NCBI GenBank assembly: GCA_017303835.1 | Contig: JAFLBI010000002.1 | Coordinates: 186,001-250,000, forward strand | Origin: Chitinophagales bacterium | GTDB lineage: Bacteria > Bacteroidota > Bacteroidia > Chitinophagales > Chitinophagaceae | Length of the DNA stretch: 64,000 bases | Direction of reading: 5' to 3' | The notes under the pieces: model-generated | The model's input: the letters and a program-made list of their open reading frames with translations, nothing else | Database searches by the model: none | What the model was told of the DNA's origin: nothing | Made by a program: the position numbers and the translations under genes | Part shown: positions 52,910 through 61,805 of the stretch, in pieces | How the letters are laid out: every line of letters begins with the position of its first letter | Position numbering within the stretch: the stretch's first letter is position 1

Positions 52910-53205
52910 AGAACCCGCAGATCATACTATCTGGCTTTACAGCAGAGGAGTTCACTGCTCTATTGGTGCGGGCGCTCCGTCCTATCATTCAGGAGGAGAT
53001 AAAAGCTGCTTTGGAGAAAGAGCCAGAGCAGCTTCTTTCTCCTGCAGAAGTATGTAAGCGATTTGTCCCAAAGCTTTCTAAAACTACCCTAACTAAATGG
53101 GCTGACCAAGGGCTTATAGAAAGACATCAAATGGGTGGTCGAACCTTTTACAAATTATCCGAAGTTTTGCAGAAATCTAAGACGCTTAAGCGTTATAAAA
53201 ATTAG
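52906..53205 (+). CDS. Helix-turn-helix (MerR/excisionase-like) protein
   Basis: A 99-residue DNA-binding protein. The N-terminal half is an amphipathic helix region (FTALLVRALRPIIQEEIKAAL). The C-terminal half is a winged helix of the HTH_17 type: LLSPAEVCKRFVPKLSKTTL, then TKWADQGLIERHQMGGRTFY. Such proteins in Bacteroidota mobile elements are excisionases or regulators. GTG start, coupled to the previous gene. Its target may be the inverted repeats upstream of this operon. Confidence 0.72.
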   Translation: MKNPQIILSGFTAEEFTALLVRALRPIIQEEIKAALEKEPEQLLSPAEVCKRFVPKLSKTTLTKWADQGLIERHQMGGRTFYKLSEVLQKSKTLKRYKN

Positions 53206-53661
53206 TATGCTTATGATGTAACAATTCTTTCCGCGGCAAGTCAAAATTGGAATTGTTGGTTCAAGGGTCAGGCTCTTTATTTAGTTGCTTTACGAAAAAT
53301 AGTGTTAGAAATGTTAGGGACTTCCCCTACAGAAGAGTCTTTATTTGAAGATTTTTTTTGTTTCTGAAGATCTTGATACGGGTTGAATCATTGCTTTTAT
53401 CTATGAACCTAATACGATTCTCTTGCAAATGACGTTTATTTAAACATCTGATAATATAACCGTAACACTTAATTACAGAAAAAATCACACGCGCGTGCAC
53501 GCGCGCAATTCTTTTCTGATTAAATGAATTGAACTTAAACTAATTATTATCATTCTCTGCTTTATAGTTATTTCATATTAGAATGATAATTCTTTAACTA
53601 TCCAACAACAATTGCTTCACATAAGGCTTTGACTTTAGCGGCCTAAAATCAAAGCAAGCTT
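53206..53661. promoter_or_regulatory. Long leader of the SusC gene with palindromes
   Basis: Contains CGCGCGTGCACGCGCG (53490-53505), a perfect 16-nt palindrome in an alternating purine-pyrimidine run. ATTATCATTCT (53546-53556)/AGAATGATAAT (53580-53590) is a perfect 11-bp inverted repeat. A hairpin at 53626-53655 (GCTTTGA/TCAAAGC plus TTTAG/CTAAA, loop CGGC) ends 6 nt before the ATG. No gene seen in this stretch. Confidence 0.6.
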
Positions 53662-56600
53662 ATGGCAACCAAAACGCTACATGCAATCATTGTGACCTTG
53701 CTAATAGGAGCATCAATGATTTTGCCCGGAAATGTTAATGCGCAAAAAATTATTACAGGGAGGGTTACAGGTGACAATGCTCAACCAGTTTCAGGTGCAG
53801 TAGTCATCAACAAGAAGACTGGCGTTAAAGTATTAACAGGTAATGACGGCTTTTATAAAATTGAAGCCGATGATAAAGATCAGATAGTTGTTTCTTATGT
53901 GGGCTATAGTGAGTATGTATCAAATGCTGCTAACGGTCAGCTTATTCAGTTGCAAAGAAGTTCAACAGACCTGTCTGAAGTTGTAGTAACAGCACTTGGT
54001 ATCAAAAAAGAAGCTAAAAAGATCAGTTATGCTATTCAAGAGGTTAAGACTGCAGATTTGGTGAAAGCACGTGAGCCAAATCCAATTAATAGCCTTAAGG
54101 GAAAGGTGGCAGGACTCGTTGTAAACGTGAATAGCGAAATGCTTCGCCAGCCTTCTATCAATTTTAGAGGTGAAGGTAATATCCTGTTTGTGGTTGATGG
54201 TGTACCCATCAAAACTGATACTTGGAATATATCTCCTGATGATATTGAGAGTTATTCATTCCTTAAAGGTCAGACAGCGGCTTCATTATATGGTTCTAAT
54301 GGTCGTGATGGTGTAATCATTATTAATACCAAAAAAGGAACAAAAGACAAGCGTGGATATTCTGTAGAATTCAATAGCAGTACCATGTTTGAGGCAGGGT
54401 TTTTAGCTATGCCCAAATTACAGCACGAGTATGGTCCAGGTTCAAATGGTAAATATGCTTTCAGAAATGGTCTCGGCGGCGGTGTAAATGATAACGATTA
54501 TGATATCTGGGGCCCAAAGTTCAATGGTCAACCACTGCCTCAATATGATGGCACTGTTGATCCAACCAGAACTTATACAACCACTTTCCCTGATGGATCT
54601 ACGTACACAGGTAACATTATACCTACACCGTGGATAGCACGTGGTAAAGACAATCTGCAGAATTTTTTGCAAACCGGCCTTCTGTCAAACAACCACATTG
54701 CTGTTTCCTCATCAAATGAGAAATACGATCTACGTTTTGGTTTGGGTCATTCTTATCAGAAAGCCATTATCCCTAACATGGATCTGAACATTACGAATTT
54801 CAATATGGCAGCAGGTTTCCAGTTCTCTCCTAAAGTAAAACTGAGTGCTAATATTAACTATAGCAGACAGTATTCGAAAAATTTCCCAGATGTAAACTAT
54901 GGTCCTAATAGTTTGATCTATAACATGTCAATCTGGGCTGGAAGTGACTGGGATGTTAGACAGATGCGTGACTACTGGCAACCTGGTAAAGTTGGTATTC
55001 AACAGAAATATGCAGAGTATCAGCGTTACAATAACCCATATTTCATGGTATATGAGTGGCTGCGTGGCCACTACAAGAATGATATTTATGGTTATATAGC
55101 TTTAAACTACAAGTTCGCACCTCATTTTGAGCTGATGTTTCGTCCTGGCATTAGCACGTATGGTTTATTACGTACAGAAAAGATGCCTTATAGTGCTGGT
55201 TCTTATGGAAGAGATGATCGTAAAGGTGATTACAGAGAAGACAACAGACAATTCTTTGAAAGTAATAACGAGGTGCAGGTAAAGTACAATAATCGTATAT
55301 CGAATTTCCTGCAACTTGATGCCATGGTGGGTGGTAATGCTGCAAACTCAAGATTTAATAGTACTTGGGCTAGTACTGATTATTTAACTGTTCCAGGTGT
55401 CTATAGCCTTTCTAATACTTTAAACAGACCATTAACTGCAAACTGGCAGGCTCAACAATTGATTCTGAGTGGATATTATTCTTTCGACTTTGGTCTTGGA
55501 AAGTATGCTACAATTTCTACAACAGGTCGTGTTGATAAGCACTCAAATCTGCCAATTGCTAATAATGCTTATACTTATTATTCTATTGGTGGTAGTTCAG
55601 TTATCTCTGATTATGTACAGATGCCACGCCCGATATCTTTCGCAAAAGTAAAAGGCTCATATGCTACTGGTAGAAACCCCAGAACTTTTTCAACTGTTGG
55701 TCCTTGGGGTCCGGGTGTAGGAAATCCTTTGGGCTACGGAGACAATTATCAATCTCCTTACGGTATGACAGCATATGAATTTGGCCCAGCTACTTATTCA
55801 CTCTCTAATGGTTATAACAATGCTCTGGGTGCTGCTTTTACAGATGTCTTGAATGATCCTAATATCATTGCTGATAACAGGAAAACAATGGAATTGGGTG
55901 CAGAGGTGAAAGTGTTAAAAAATCGTCTTGGCTTTGATTTCACATACTATAGAAGTGTTTCAGAATTGTTAGTGCGTAAGTCTATTTCATCATCAACAGG
56001 ATTTACATCATTTAATGTTAACCAAGGTAGCTATAAGAATACAGGTTTTGAATTAGTGGTGAGCGGAACACCAGTTAAAACGAGAAAGTTTAATTGGGAA
56101 GTGTTGGGTACAGTTGGTTCTTTCAAGCGTGTATGGATTAACAATCCTAATCCAAGTATTTGGATTAAAAATGGTGATCGTGTTGATGGAGTGTATGTGC
56201 CAGGTTTCGTTAGAACACCAAAAGGTGAGTATGTGCATGGTACTGATGGATTATTGATGCGTTTTAGTGATGCTACCGGTGGTCCTAATGCTAGAAGATA
56301 CATGGGTAACGCAGATCCAAAGTTTACATGGGGTCTTACTAACTCGTTAAGCTATGGCAATTTCAGATTGTCTGTACAGGTTGATGGTATTGTAGGTGGT
56401 GTTTTGTGGAACCAAATCAGAAGAAGAACTGTATCTGGCGGTAGACATGCTTATACTGTGAGTGGTGATTTTGGTGTACATCGTGAAAATGATGTAAAGG
56501 GAGGAACTTTTGTTGGTAGAGGTATAACACTAACTGGTGGACAGATTCAAATTGATCCGGTGACCGGTGAGATTTTGAACTTTGATAAATTGACAGTAGT

Positions 56601-56919
56601 GCCAAATACAAAAACAACAACTGTTCAGCAGTATTTAAGCCGTGTTGCAAATGGTACCAATACAGAATTGATGTATATGGATAAAACCTTTACTAAGCTT
56701 CGTGAAGTAACATTAACTTATAATTTCCCAGCAAAGGCTTTGAGTAAGATTTCATTTATTAAAGGGGCGAATGTTTCTTTGGTAGCAAGAAACGTGTTCT
56801 TATTCTTCAATCAGGATTTGAAGGATGTGGATCCTGATCAGTTTACTCAGCAGTCTGGAAGCGATATTCAGTCGCCATCAACTAGCAGATTTGGTTTTAA
56901 CCTCAATCTTACTTTCTAA
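53662..56919 (+). CDS. SusC/RagA family TonB-dependent outer membrane protein
   Basis: A 1085-residue outer-membrane receptor. Signal peptide (~1-27), then a carboxypeptidase-regulatory-like N-terminal domain (~30-105: IITGRVTGDNAQPVSGAVVI). A TonB-box-like region (LSEVVVTALGIKK) precedes the plug (~120-225: PINSLKGKVAGLVV; SLYGSNGRDGVIIINTKKG). A 22-strand barrel ends in LNLNLTF. The usual SusD lipoprotein partner is absent on both sides, so this is an orphan. Substrate unknown. The leader carries three palindromic elements. It sits at the end of an accessory stretch. Confidence 0.93.
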   Translation: MATKTLHAIIVTLLIGASMILPGNVNAQKIITGRVTGDNAQPVSGAVVINKKTGVKVLTGNDGFYKIEADDKDQIVVSYVGYSEYVSNAANGQLIQLQRSSTDLSEVVVTALGIKKEAKKISYAIQEVKTADLVKAREPNPINSLKGKVAGLVVNVNSEMLRQPSINFRGEGNILFVVDGVPIKTDTWNISPDDIESYSFLKGQTAASLYGSNGRDGVIIINTKKGTKDKRGYSVEFNSSTMFEAGFLAMPKLQHEYGPGSNGKYAFRNGLGGGVNDNDYDIWGPKFNGQPLPQYDGTVDPTRTYTTTFPDGSTYTGNIIPTPWIARGKDNLQNFLQTGLLSNNHIAVSSSNEKYDLRFGLGHSYQKAIIPNMDLNITNFNMAAGFQFSPKVKLSANINYSRQYSKNFPDVNYGPNSLIYNMSIWAGSDWDVRQMRDYWQPGKVGIQQKYAEYQRYNNPYFMVYEWLRGHYKNDIYGYIALNYKFAPHFELMFRPGISTYGLLRTEKMPYSAGSYGRDDRKGDYREDNRQFFESNNEVQVKYNNRISNFLQLDAMVGGNAANSRFNSTWASTDYLTVPGVYSLSNTLNRPLTANWQAQQLILSGYYSFDFGLGKYATISTTGRVDKHSNLPIANNAYTYYSIGGSSVISDYVQMPRPISFAKVKGSYATGRNPRTFSTVGPWGPGVGNPLGYGDNYQSPYGMTAYEFGPATYSLSNGYNNALGAAFTDVLNDPNIIADNRKTMELGAEVKVLKNRLGFDFTYYRSVSELLVRKSISSSTGFTSFNVNQGSYKNTGFELVVSGTPVKTRKFNWEVLGTVGSFKRVWINNPNPSIWIKNGDRVDGVYVPGFVRTPKGEYVHGTDGLLMRFSDATGGPNARRYMGNADPKFTWGLTNSLSYGNFRLSVQVDGIVGGVLWNQIRRRTVSGGRHAYTVSGDFGVHRENDVKGGTFVGRGITLTGGQIQIDPVTGEILNFDKLTVVPNTKTTTVQQYLSRVANGTNTELMYMDKTFTKLREVTLTYNFPAKALSKISFIKGANVSLVARNVFLFFNQDLKDVDPDQFTQQSGSDIQSPSTSRFGFNLNLTF

Positions 56920-56944
56920 ATAATTCAATACAAAAAGTATAGTA

Positions 56945-57011
56945 CCCTTGTGTATCAAGGCTTTCAGCCGATTGGGCAACAAATAGGCAACAAAGTTGAG
57001 TGAAACAAGGG
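56945..57011. repeat. Short tandem GGCAACAAA repeat flanked by inverted CCCTTGT/ACAAGGG
   Basis: GGCAACAAA at 56975-56983 and 56986-56994 (11-nt period), inside CCCTTGT (56945-56951)/ACAAGGG (57005-57011). Directly after the SusC stop, where a partner SusD would be expected. Looks like a recombination junction or attachment site. Confidence 0.4.
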
Positions 57012-57039
57012 AAAACTTGTAACAAAATAGTGCTTCTGA

Positions 57040-57534
57040 TTAAAAGTCGTTGACTGTTTGGTACAGTCCTTTTCGATTCGACTTTGCAAATATATTGATT
57101 TGCTGAAAATCTGCTAACGCTTCACAATAATACCTGCTGTAAGGCTTTGCAAAGCCCTCCTTAATCATCAATTCATTTAAGCAAGTACCATCAGGAAGAA
57201 ACACATAAGCCAGTGTACGGCCAAAAGAATCAATGCTATGAGGCTTTTCCAGTTGAATAGTTACAGACGTTCCAACTGGTGCAATGGAGTTCAGAAAATC
57301 CTTTGATTGTTTACCCAACAATAAGAGAAGTTGGCCGGGTAAGTGTGTTTCTCTTTCATCCTGTTGCAGCTTTTTAGACCTTCTTATTTCAGGTGCATCA
57401 ATGCCCAGGAAACGAATTTCTTCTTCCTGTTTGTTGAAAGGGTTCACTACAAACAAGCCATCCCCATCAACCACTTTAGTGATTTTGAGGTGTGTTTTGA
57501 TTATTGCTTGTCCGTATGCTTTGAATTGCACCAT
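57040..57534 (-). CDS. Thermonuclease-family (SNase) protein
   Basis: A 164-residue staphylococcal-nuclease-fold protein. Motifs are ITKVVDGDGLFVV, EEEIRFLGIDAPEIR (Arg equivalent to SNase R35, Asp metal ligand) and FGRTLAYVFLPDGTCLNELMIKEGFAKP (Arg equivalent to R87). A Glu in DERE may be the general base. No signal peptide, unlike secreted homologues, so it may be cytoplasmic; such genes are common on Bacteroidota mobile elements. Divergent from the next gene. Confidence 0.9.
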   Translation of the reverse strand: MVQFKAYGQAIIKTHLKITKVVDGDGLFVVNPFNKQEEEIRFLGIDAPEIRRSKKLQQDERETHLPGQLLLLLGKQSKDFLNSIAPVGTSVTIQLEKPHSIDSFGRTLAYVFLPDGTCLNELMIKEGFAKPYSRYYCEALADFQQINIFAKSNRKGLYQTVNDF

Positions 57535-57625
57535 TTTTTACTGCGTAAACTGCTGTAAATCAATGTAATAGAATGTAAATTTGCTAAAGATATTTGAATT
57601 TTCAAACTCTTAAAAAAATAGCAAA

Positions 57626-58432
57626 ATGGCAAGACAAACTGGTCTCGTTCGTTACTCCGGCACAATGGGCGGTGTACGACATTTCAAAATCAAAGGACTG
57701 CAAGGCGACTTTGCAGGACTTGTAGGCGGTCCCAATGGTGACCAAATCTTAACTGCTCCCGAATTTGAACGTACTCGTGAAAACATGAACGAGTTCGGAG
57801 GCTGTGCAACAGCCGGTAAATCTGTTTGGGTTGCCCTCTCTCAAATCATTAAGCAAATGAGTGACCCTCAAATGACAGGTCGCCTAACTGCGATAATGAA
57901 AAAAATCAATCTGGAAGATCAGACTGAAGCAAGGGGTTACCGTGCAATTCTGATTTCGCAGCAAAGCCAGTACCTGAACGGATTTGCGTTTGACAAAAAC
58001 GTGAGCTTGGAAGGTGTGTTTGTTGCTCCGTTTACTCTGTCCCACACTCCAGGTCGTGACAGTGGTACTTTAACCGTTCCTGCTTTTAACCCTGCAAACT
58101 TGGTGAATGCTCCTGCTGGTGCAACACATTTTCGCTTAATCCATGCTCTGGCTTGTGTATCGGATTTTGAGTACAATGACACTACTGGAGTTTACGAACC
58201 GATTGACGCAGCCAATAATGAACTTTCAGACGTTCAGTATTCCGGCTACATTGATTTGTTCTCACCTGTTGCAACGTCAACTGTTGTAACTGCTACCCTG
58301 CCGGGTTCTCCAACCCTTACGGCAGATGCAAGTGTGTTGCAGTGTATCGGAATCGAGTTCTATCAGCAAGTTGGTTCCAACTATTACCTGTTCAACTCAG
58401 GTAATGCGTTGAAGATTCAGGAGATTTTCTAA
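57626..58432 (+). CDS. Conserved Bacteroidota hypothetical protein
   Basis: A 268-residue soluble protein. Start MARQTGLVRYSGTMGGVRHF, then GDFAGLVGGPNGDQI, an FERTRENMNEFGGCATAGKS segment and a beta-rich C-terminal half (VVTATLPGSPTLTADASVL). It has the feel of a widely conserved Bacteroidota family of unknown function, possibly a phage or element structural protein; I cannot assign it. An intrinsic terminator follows. Codon use is GC-richer than the defence region. Confidence 0.65.
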   Translation: MARQTGLVRYSGTMGGVRHFKIKGLQGDFAGLVGGPNGDQILTAPEFERTRENMNEFGGCATAGKSVWVALSQIIKQMSDPQMTGRLTAIMKKINLEDQTEARGYRAILISQQSQYLNGFAFDKNVSLEGVFVAPFTLSHTPGRDSGTLTVPAFNPANLVNAPAGATHFRLIHALACVSDFEYNDTTGVYEPIDAANNELSDVQYSGYIDLFSPVATSTVVTATLPGSPTLTADASVLQCIGIEFYQQVGSNYYLFNSGNALKIQEIF

Positions 58433-58455
58433 GGATTGAATTATCTGCTCCATTG

Positions 58456-58485
58456 AAAAAGCCTCGGTTCATCCGGGGCTTTTTT
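58456..58485 (+). terminator. Intrinsic terminator
   Basis: AAAAAGCCTCGG (58456-58467), loop TTCAT, CCGGGGCTTTTT (58473-58484) with one G-T pair, then T. Follows the 57626-58432 gene. Confidence 0.88.
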
Positions 58486-58581
58486 GTTGGCATAGCTGCC
58501 AATATTTTACGCTAAGAGGCGAATCATCTTGCCTTCATCCTTGCTTCATGGTCGGGATAAAGGCGAAACAGGCGGAAGCGA

Positions 58582-59007
58582 TTAACGCCTCCGCATGAAC
58601 TTGTAAAACACTGCCCTTTTTGCATCAGCTATAAGAAGCAAGTTTTGCTTGTATAGCTTTTCAAGCTGCTGCAACTTTTGAAGGTCGGAAACCATTTTTT
58701 GCTCCTTTGGTTCGTTGCCGATTGCCTGGGCTGCTGCCTCTGCAAAAATCTTTCTAAAATCATTGATGCGTAAAAATGGAATGACTGAACCGCACAAGTG
58801 AGGGTGAAAGGCTTTAGACTGCCATAAACCGAAACAAAGCCAATAGTAACGCTTCATCTCTTCTTCGCTTTCACATGACATTACAAAACAGTTGGCGGTT
58901 GGTTGCTCCAGAGGCTTACCACTATTTAAGCCTTTACAGAGAATGAAAAATGAGTGCTGAGAAACTTCATTTTTGAGGCTGTACGTTTGAATTTTTGCTG
59001 ACTCCAT
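58582..59007 (-). CDS. DUF6943-like mobile-element protein
   Basis: A 141-residue cytoplasmic protein. The blocks FFILCKGLNSGKPLEQPTAN, CFVMSCESEEEMKRYYWLCF and GLWQSKAFHPHLCGSVIPFL, then RINDFRKIF, match what I recall of DUF6943, a family carried on Bacteroidota conjugative elements near mobilisation genes. Function unknown. Its presence with the structured, gene-free DNA to the right suggests conjugative-element DNA. Confidence 0.7.
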   Translation of the reverse strand: MESAKIQTYSLKNEVSQHSFFILCKGLNSGKPLEQPTANCFVMSCESEEEMKRYYWLCFGLWQSKAFHPHLCGSVIPFLRINDFRKIFAEAAAQAIGNEPKEQKMVSDLQKLQQLEKLYKQNLLLIADAKRAVFYKFMRRR

Positions 59008-59338
59008 ACACGTAGGGATTTAAAATTTTGCTCCGCTACGCTTCGCACACATTTTTAAAAGAAAACAGAAAAAAAACCGGAAAAAAAAAGAAAAAAGAAA
59101 GCCATTTGACAGGGCGGCAAGGGCAAAAAACCAAAAGGAAACGGAATAAATGATAGCCTTGTGCGTTGGCCTTGTGTTTATGCCGTAGTCTTTTGGTTTT
59201 TTATCAGCGTGGGCTTGTGCGTGCCGCCCTAACTTTGCTGCCTTTTTTATTTTTTAAAAGTGGGCTTCCAAAATATTTTTTGATAAAAAGTGATTTTTCC
59301 TCAAAACCGACATATTTATAATAAACAACTTTATAATT
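59008..59338. other. Intergenic stretch with a ~120-nt imperfect hairpin
   Basis: Outer stem AGGGCGGCA (59111-59119)/TGCCGCCCT (59222-59230). Middle stem AAAAAACCAAAAG (59125-59137)/CTTTTGGTTTTTT (59190-59202), perfect over 13 bp. Inner stem ACGG (59141-59144)/CCGT (59183-59186) plus ATAAA/TTTAT (59146-59150/59177-59181). The terminal loop contains CTTGTGCGTTGGC, repeated at 60459. Candidate structured RNA or oriT-like DNA. Confidence 0.65.
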
Positions 59339-59554
59339 ATGGTTTACAATTACAACAAACAATCAATCCTAACTCCATTGGAGAACGGACAACCTCACAT
59401 TTTTGAGGAATTAAAAAGGACTATGCAAGACCAAATCAATGAAGGTCATCAAATCAAAATCACCAATCAGATTGAAGGATTTCCATTAGAGGATGAAGTA
59501 TTACTCAGATCCATTCAGGAGGTAGATACCTGGTTTGAAGGATACGGATTTTAG
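59339..59554 (+). CDS. Small hypothetical protein
   Basis: A 71-residue soluble protein, MVYNYNKQSILTPLENGQPH onwards, with two amphipathic helices and an acidic, aromatic C-terminus (EVDTWFEGYGF). Not recognised. It sits 108 nt after the long hairpin, which may be part of its leader. Composition is protein-like and the frame is clean. Confidence 0.5.
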   Translation: MVYNYNKQSILTPLENGQPHIFEELKRTMQDQINEGHQIKITNQIEGFPLEDEVLLRSIQEVDTWFEGYGF

Positions 59555-60583
59555 TGGGTCGGCAATGGGGTAAACAAGTCGCAGAAAAAATAAAGCATAC
59601 CGATTTCAACTGTGCGGTGGGTCAAGGGCAAATGCAATGACGCAACGGAGTGAAGCAAAACGGGTTGGCGGCTTGGAGTGGCATGAGCAATTTGCTTAGA
59701 AGCATTGGGGGCTTTTGTAAATTACCAAACACAAAAGCCATTGCAGCGTGGGCTAAGCAAATGCCATGACACGGAAAGCCAGTGCGGTTGATTTGCGAAA
59801 CGCAGAGAAGGAATTGCTTTTGCCGTGCGGTGCTGAGGTGAGTGAAATGAACGTAGACGAAATGAAGTGAAGGATAGTGTAGTGAATGAAGAGAAACGGA
59901 ATGAACGAAACGCCTGAACGAAATGGAGGCGAAGAGAATGAACTGACCGCAAGCACATGGCCATAAAACAAATCATGCTTTATTTATTCTGCACCGCTGA
60001 AAGGGTGGCGGGGTGTAGGGGTTCTTCGGGTGGGGTGCGTTGGCAAAAAGCACGGCTACACTTTTGATAAAAAGTGCTATGGTGTTGGCTACTTAACATA
60101 ATGGCGACTTATGTGACAGCCACTGCGTTGGGATGCTTGCATAAGCGTGGGGTGGCTGTGCGAAGCGAACACATAAGACCGCATTATGTTTAAGGATGCT
60201 TCCGCCAATTTTTATACTGGCATAAGCGGAACGGTGGCGGTGGTTGGAGTGAAGCGTCTTTTTGTTGCTATGCTTGGGTTGGCTTGGCTCTTTGGCTGTG
60301 TAGCCCCGCTGAAAAGCGGGATAAACTCCGCGGAACAGGCAATGTGCCAAAAGCTTGGGGAGCATAGCCACAAAAAGTATGACAGTTAAAAAATGGCGGC
60401 AACACCATAGATGCAGTGGAAGGGCTGGCATTGTGGGTTAGCCACTGCATTAGCCGTGCTTGTGCGTTGGCTGGCTGGGGTCATTAATTAATTTGTCAGG
60501 AACGAACACCGCTTTCTTCTGCTTTAAGGATTAAAGCGGAAACTCAGCCGATGCAGATGTAACGAAATATACTGTCGCAGGTA
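59555..60583. other. 1-kb gene-free region with long hairpins
   Basis: No acceptable frame on either strand; the few long ones are low-complexity shadows. A purine-rich part (59830-59950) repeats GAA/TGAA-type words. Hairpin 60094-60192 has stems ACATAATG/CATTATGT and CTTATGTG/CACATAAG enclosing ACAGCCAC (60116-60123)/GTGGCTGT (60152-60159). ATGCAGTGG (60411-60419) pairs with CCACTGCAT (60442-60450). Resembles conserved non-coding DNA of Bacteroidota conjugative elements. Confidence 0.6.
60094..60192. repeat. ~100-nt imperfect palindrome
   Basis: Arms 60094-60115 and 60170-60192 pair over 16 of ~20 positions (ACATAATG and CTTATGTG blocks), and the inside carries a further 8-bp stem ACAGCCAC/GTGGCTGT. 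The two parts form one long hairpin. Confidence 0.6.
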
Positions 60584-60952
60584 TTAAACTTTTATTCTTT
60601 GTATTCTTACCGCATTTAGTATTGCCAGCAAAGCAACACCAACATCTGCAATTACAGCTTCCCATAAAGTAGCAACACCACCTGCACCAAGGATCAATAC
60701 AAATATTTTAACGGTCATGGCCATAATGATATTTTGCCAAACAATGCTCCGTGTTATCTTTCCAATTTTAATTGCAGAAACAATTTTATGCGGCTGGTCA
60801 TTCTGAATTAATACATCAGCGGTTTCAATAGTGGCATCACTTCCTAAACCACCCATCGCAATTCCTGCATCGCTTAAAGCCACAACAAGTGCGTCATTCA
60901 CACTGTCACCTAAACAAAATGTTTCATTTTTATACTTAGCAGATTTTACCAT
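60584..60952 (-). pseudogene. C-terminal remnant of a heavy-metal P-type ATPase
   Basis: 122 residues homologous to the last third of the ATPase at 62367: FCLGDSVNDALVVALSDAGI, AMGGLGSDATIETADV and GVALLAILNAVRIQRIKV. The usual GDGINDAP reads GDSVNDAL, so a key Gly-Pro pair is lost. It begins with ATG overlapping the stop of the upstream AAA gene (TGATG), but everything before the hinge motif is missing: no HMA, CPC or DKTGT. It cannot pump ions. Most likely left by recombination between two copies of the transporter. Confidence 0.85.
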
Positions 60953-61500
60953 CACAGATTTTGAAGAATGAAATCCACTCTTTCTTCCGGCGGTAATACA
61001 GGAACAAATTCTACAGGACACGGAAACCGCTTATATACATCAATAATTAAATGGTGTATCCGGATTTGTTCCTCTTCATCTTCCAATCTTGCATAATCGT
61101 TAATCAACGGTAAACGGTCTAAAATAAACACTTTCTGATAACAAAATGTATTGCACATTTTTATCAGGCGATCGTCATATTTCAACCCCAAAAATTCATA
61201 ATAAGCCATTGCATCCGGCAAGGCTCTGTCCAAAAAAGTAATTTTATTTATATCCAACTTTGATTCTTCTTCAATCTGAAGATTGAGAACTTGTAATTGA
61301 AATTGCTCTTTGTTTGCTCTTATTTCTTCAACTGTCCGCCCCTTTATTTTTTGAGTATCTATGTAATGTCTTGCCTGTTCAAGCGTAGTAGCATATCCCC
61401 GTGCAGCAAGTAATTCGATAACTGTCGTCTTTCCTGTACAAGGTCCTCCAGTGACTACATACCAGTTGGTTTTTATTTCCTTATGATTAACATTATTCAT
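60952..61500 (-). CDS. P-loop NTPase (AAA_28-like)
   Basis: A 182-residue kinase-like NTPase. Walker A is TGGPCTGKTT near residue 17, a Walker-B-like ITFLDRALPDAMAYYEFLG follows, and VFILDRLPLINDYAR with a C-terminal helical lid. The family includes small bacterial AAA_28 proteins of unknown substrate, some related to NadR-type nucleoside kinases. Its stop overlaps the start of the ATPase remnant by TGATG. It sits between broken genes, so it may have been carried in with the rearrangement. Confidence 0.85.
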   Translation of the reverse strand: MNNVNHKEIKTNWYVVTGGPCTGKTTVIELLAARGYATTLEQARHYIDTQKIKGRTVEEIRANKEQFQLQVLNLQIEEESKLDINKITFLDRALPDAMAYYEFLGLKYDDRLIKMCNTFCYQKVFILDRLPLINDYARLEDEEEQIRIHHLIIDVYKRFPCPVEFVPVLPPEERVDFILQNL

Positions 61501-61580
61501 ATTTATGAGCTTGGGAGTTTTTCAGGTTTCTTGCAACTACTTTTTGAAAGCAGGTACATCCCCCACCATCCAGCCGTTGC

Positions 61581-61802
61581 CTAAGGAAGAGATGTAATCA
61601 TACCCGGAAAGTATCCGTATGGTTCATTCGTGAGGAGCGGAAAGATAAAATGTGCCAACTCAATAATTCCGATTGAAGCAAAAAATGTCCATGCGAGGTA
61701 ATAGCCAAAATCATAGCCACGCTTCACAAGGTATGGTATCAGAAGCCATCCGCCAATCGGCAAAATCAATAGCGTAATCACCAAAAGCGCAGTTGAAAGC
61801 TT
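61581..61802 (-). pseudogene. Fragment of a small membrane protein
   Basis: About 70 codons open from just after a stop near the left end of the next fragment; no ATG. Two membrane helices (VITLLILPIGGWLLIPYL; GYYLAWTFFASIGIIELAHF) and FPLLTNEPYGYFPGM at the end, reminiscent of HXXEE-type membrane proteins, which are longer. Both ends look cut. A remnant. Confidence 0.55.
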
Positions 61803-61805
61803 CCC

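Noticed and set aside
59722-60450. Several 60-112-residue frames in the hairpin-rich DNA
   Set aside because: They are low-complexity Ser/Phe/His-rich readings of repeats and palindromes on both strands, overlap one another and have no start context.
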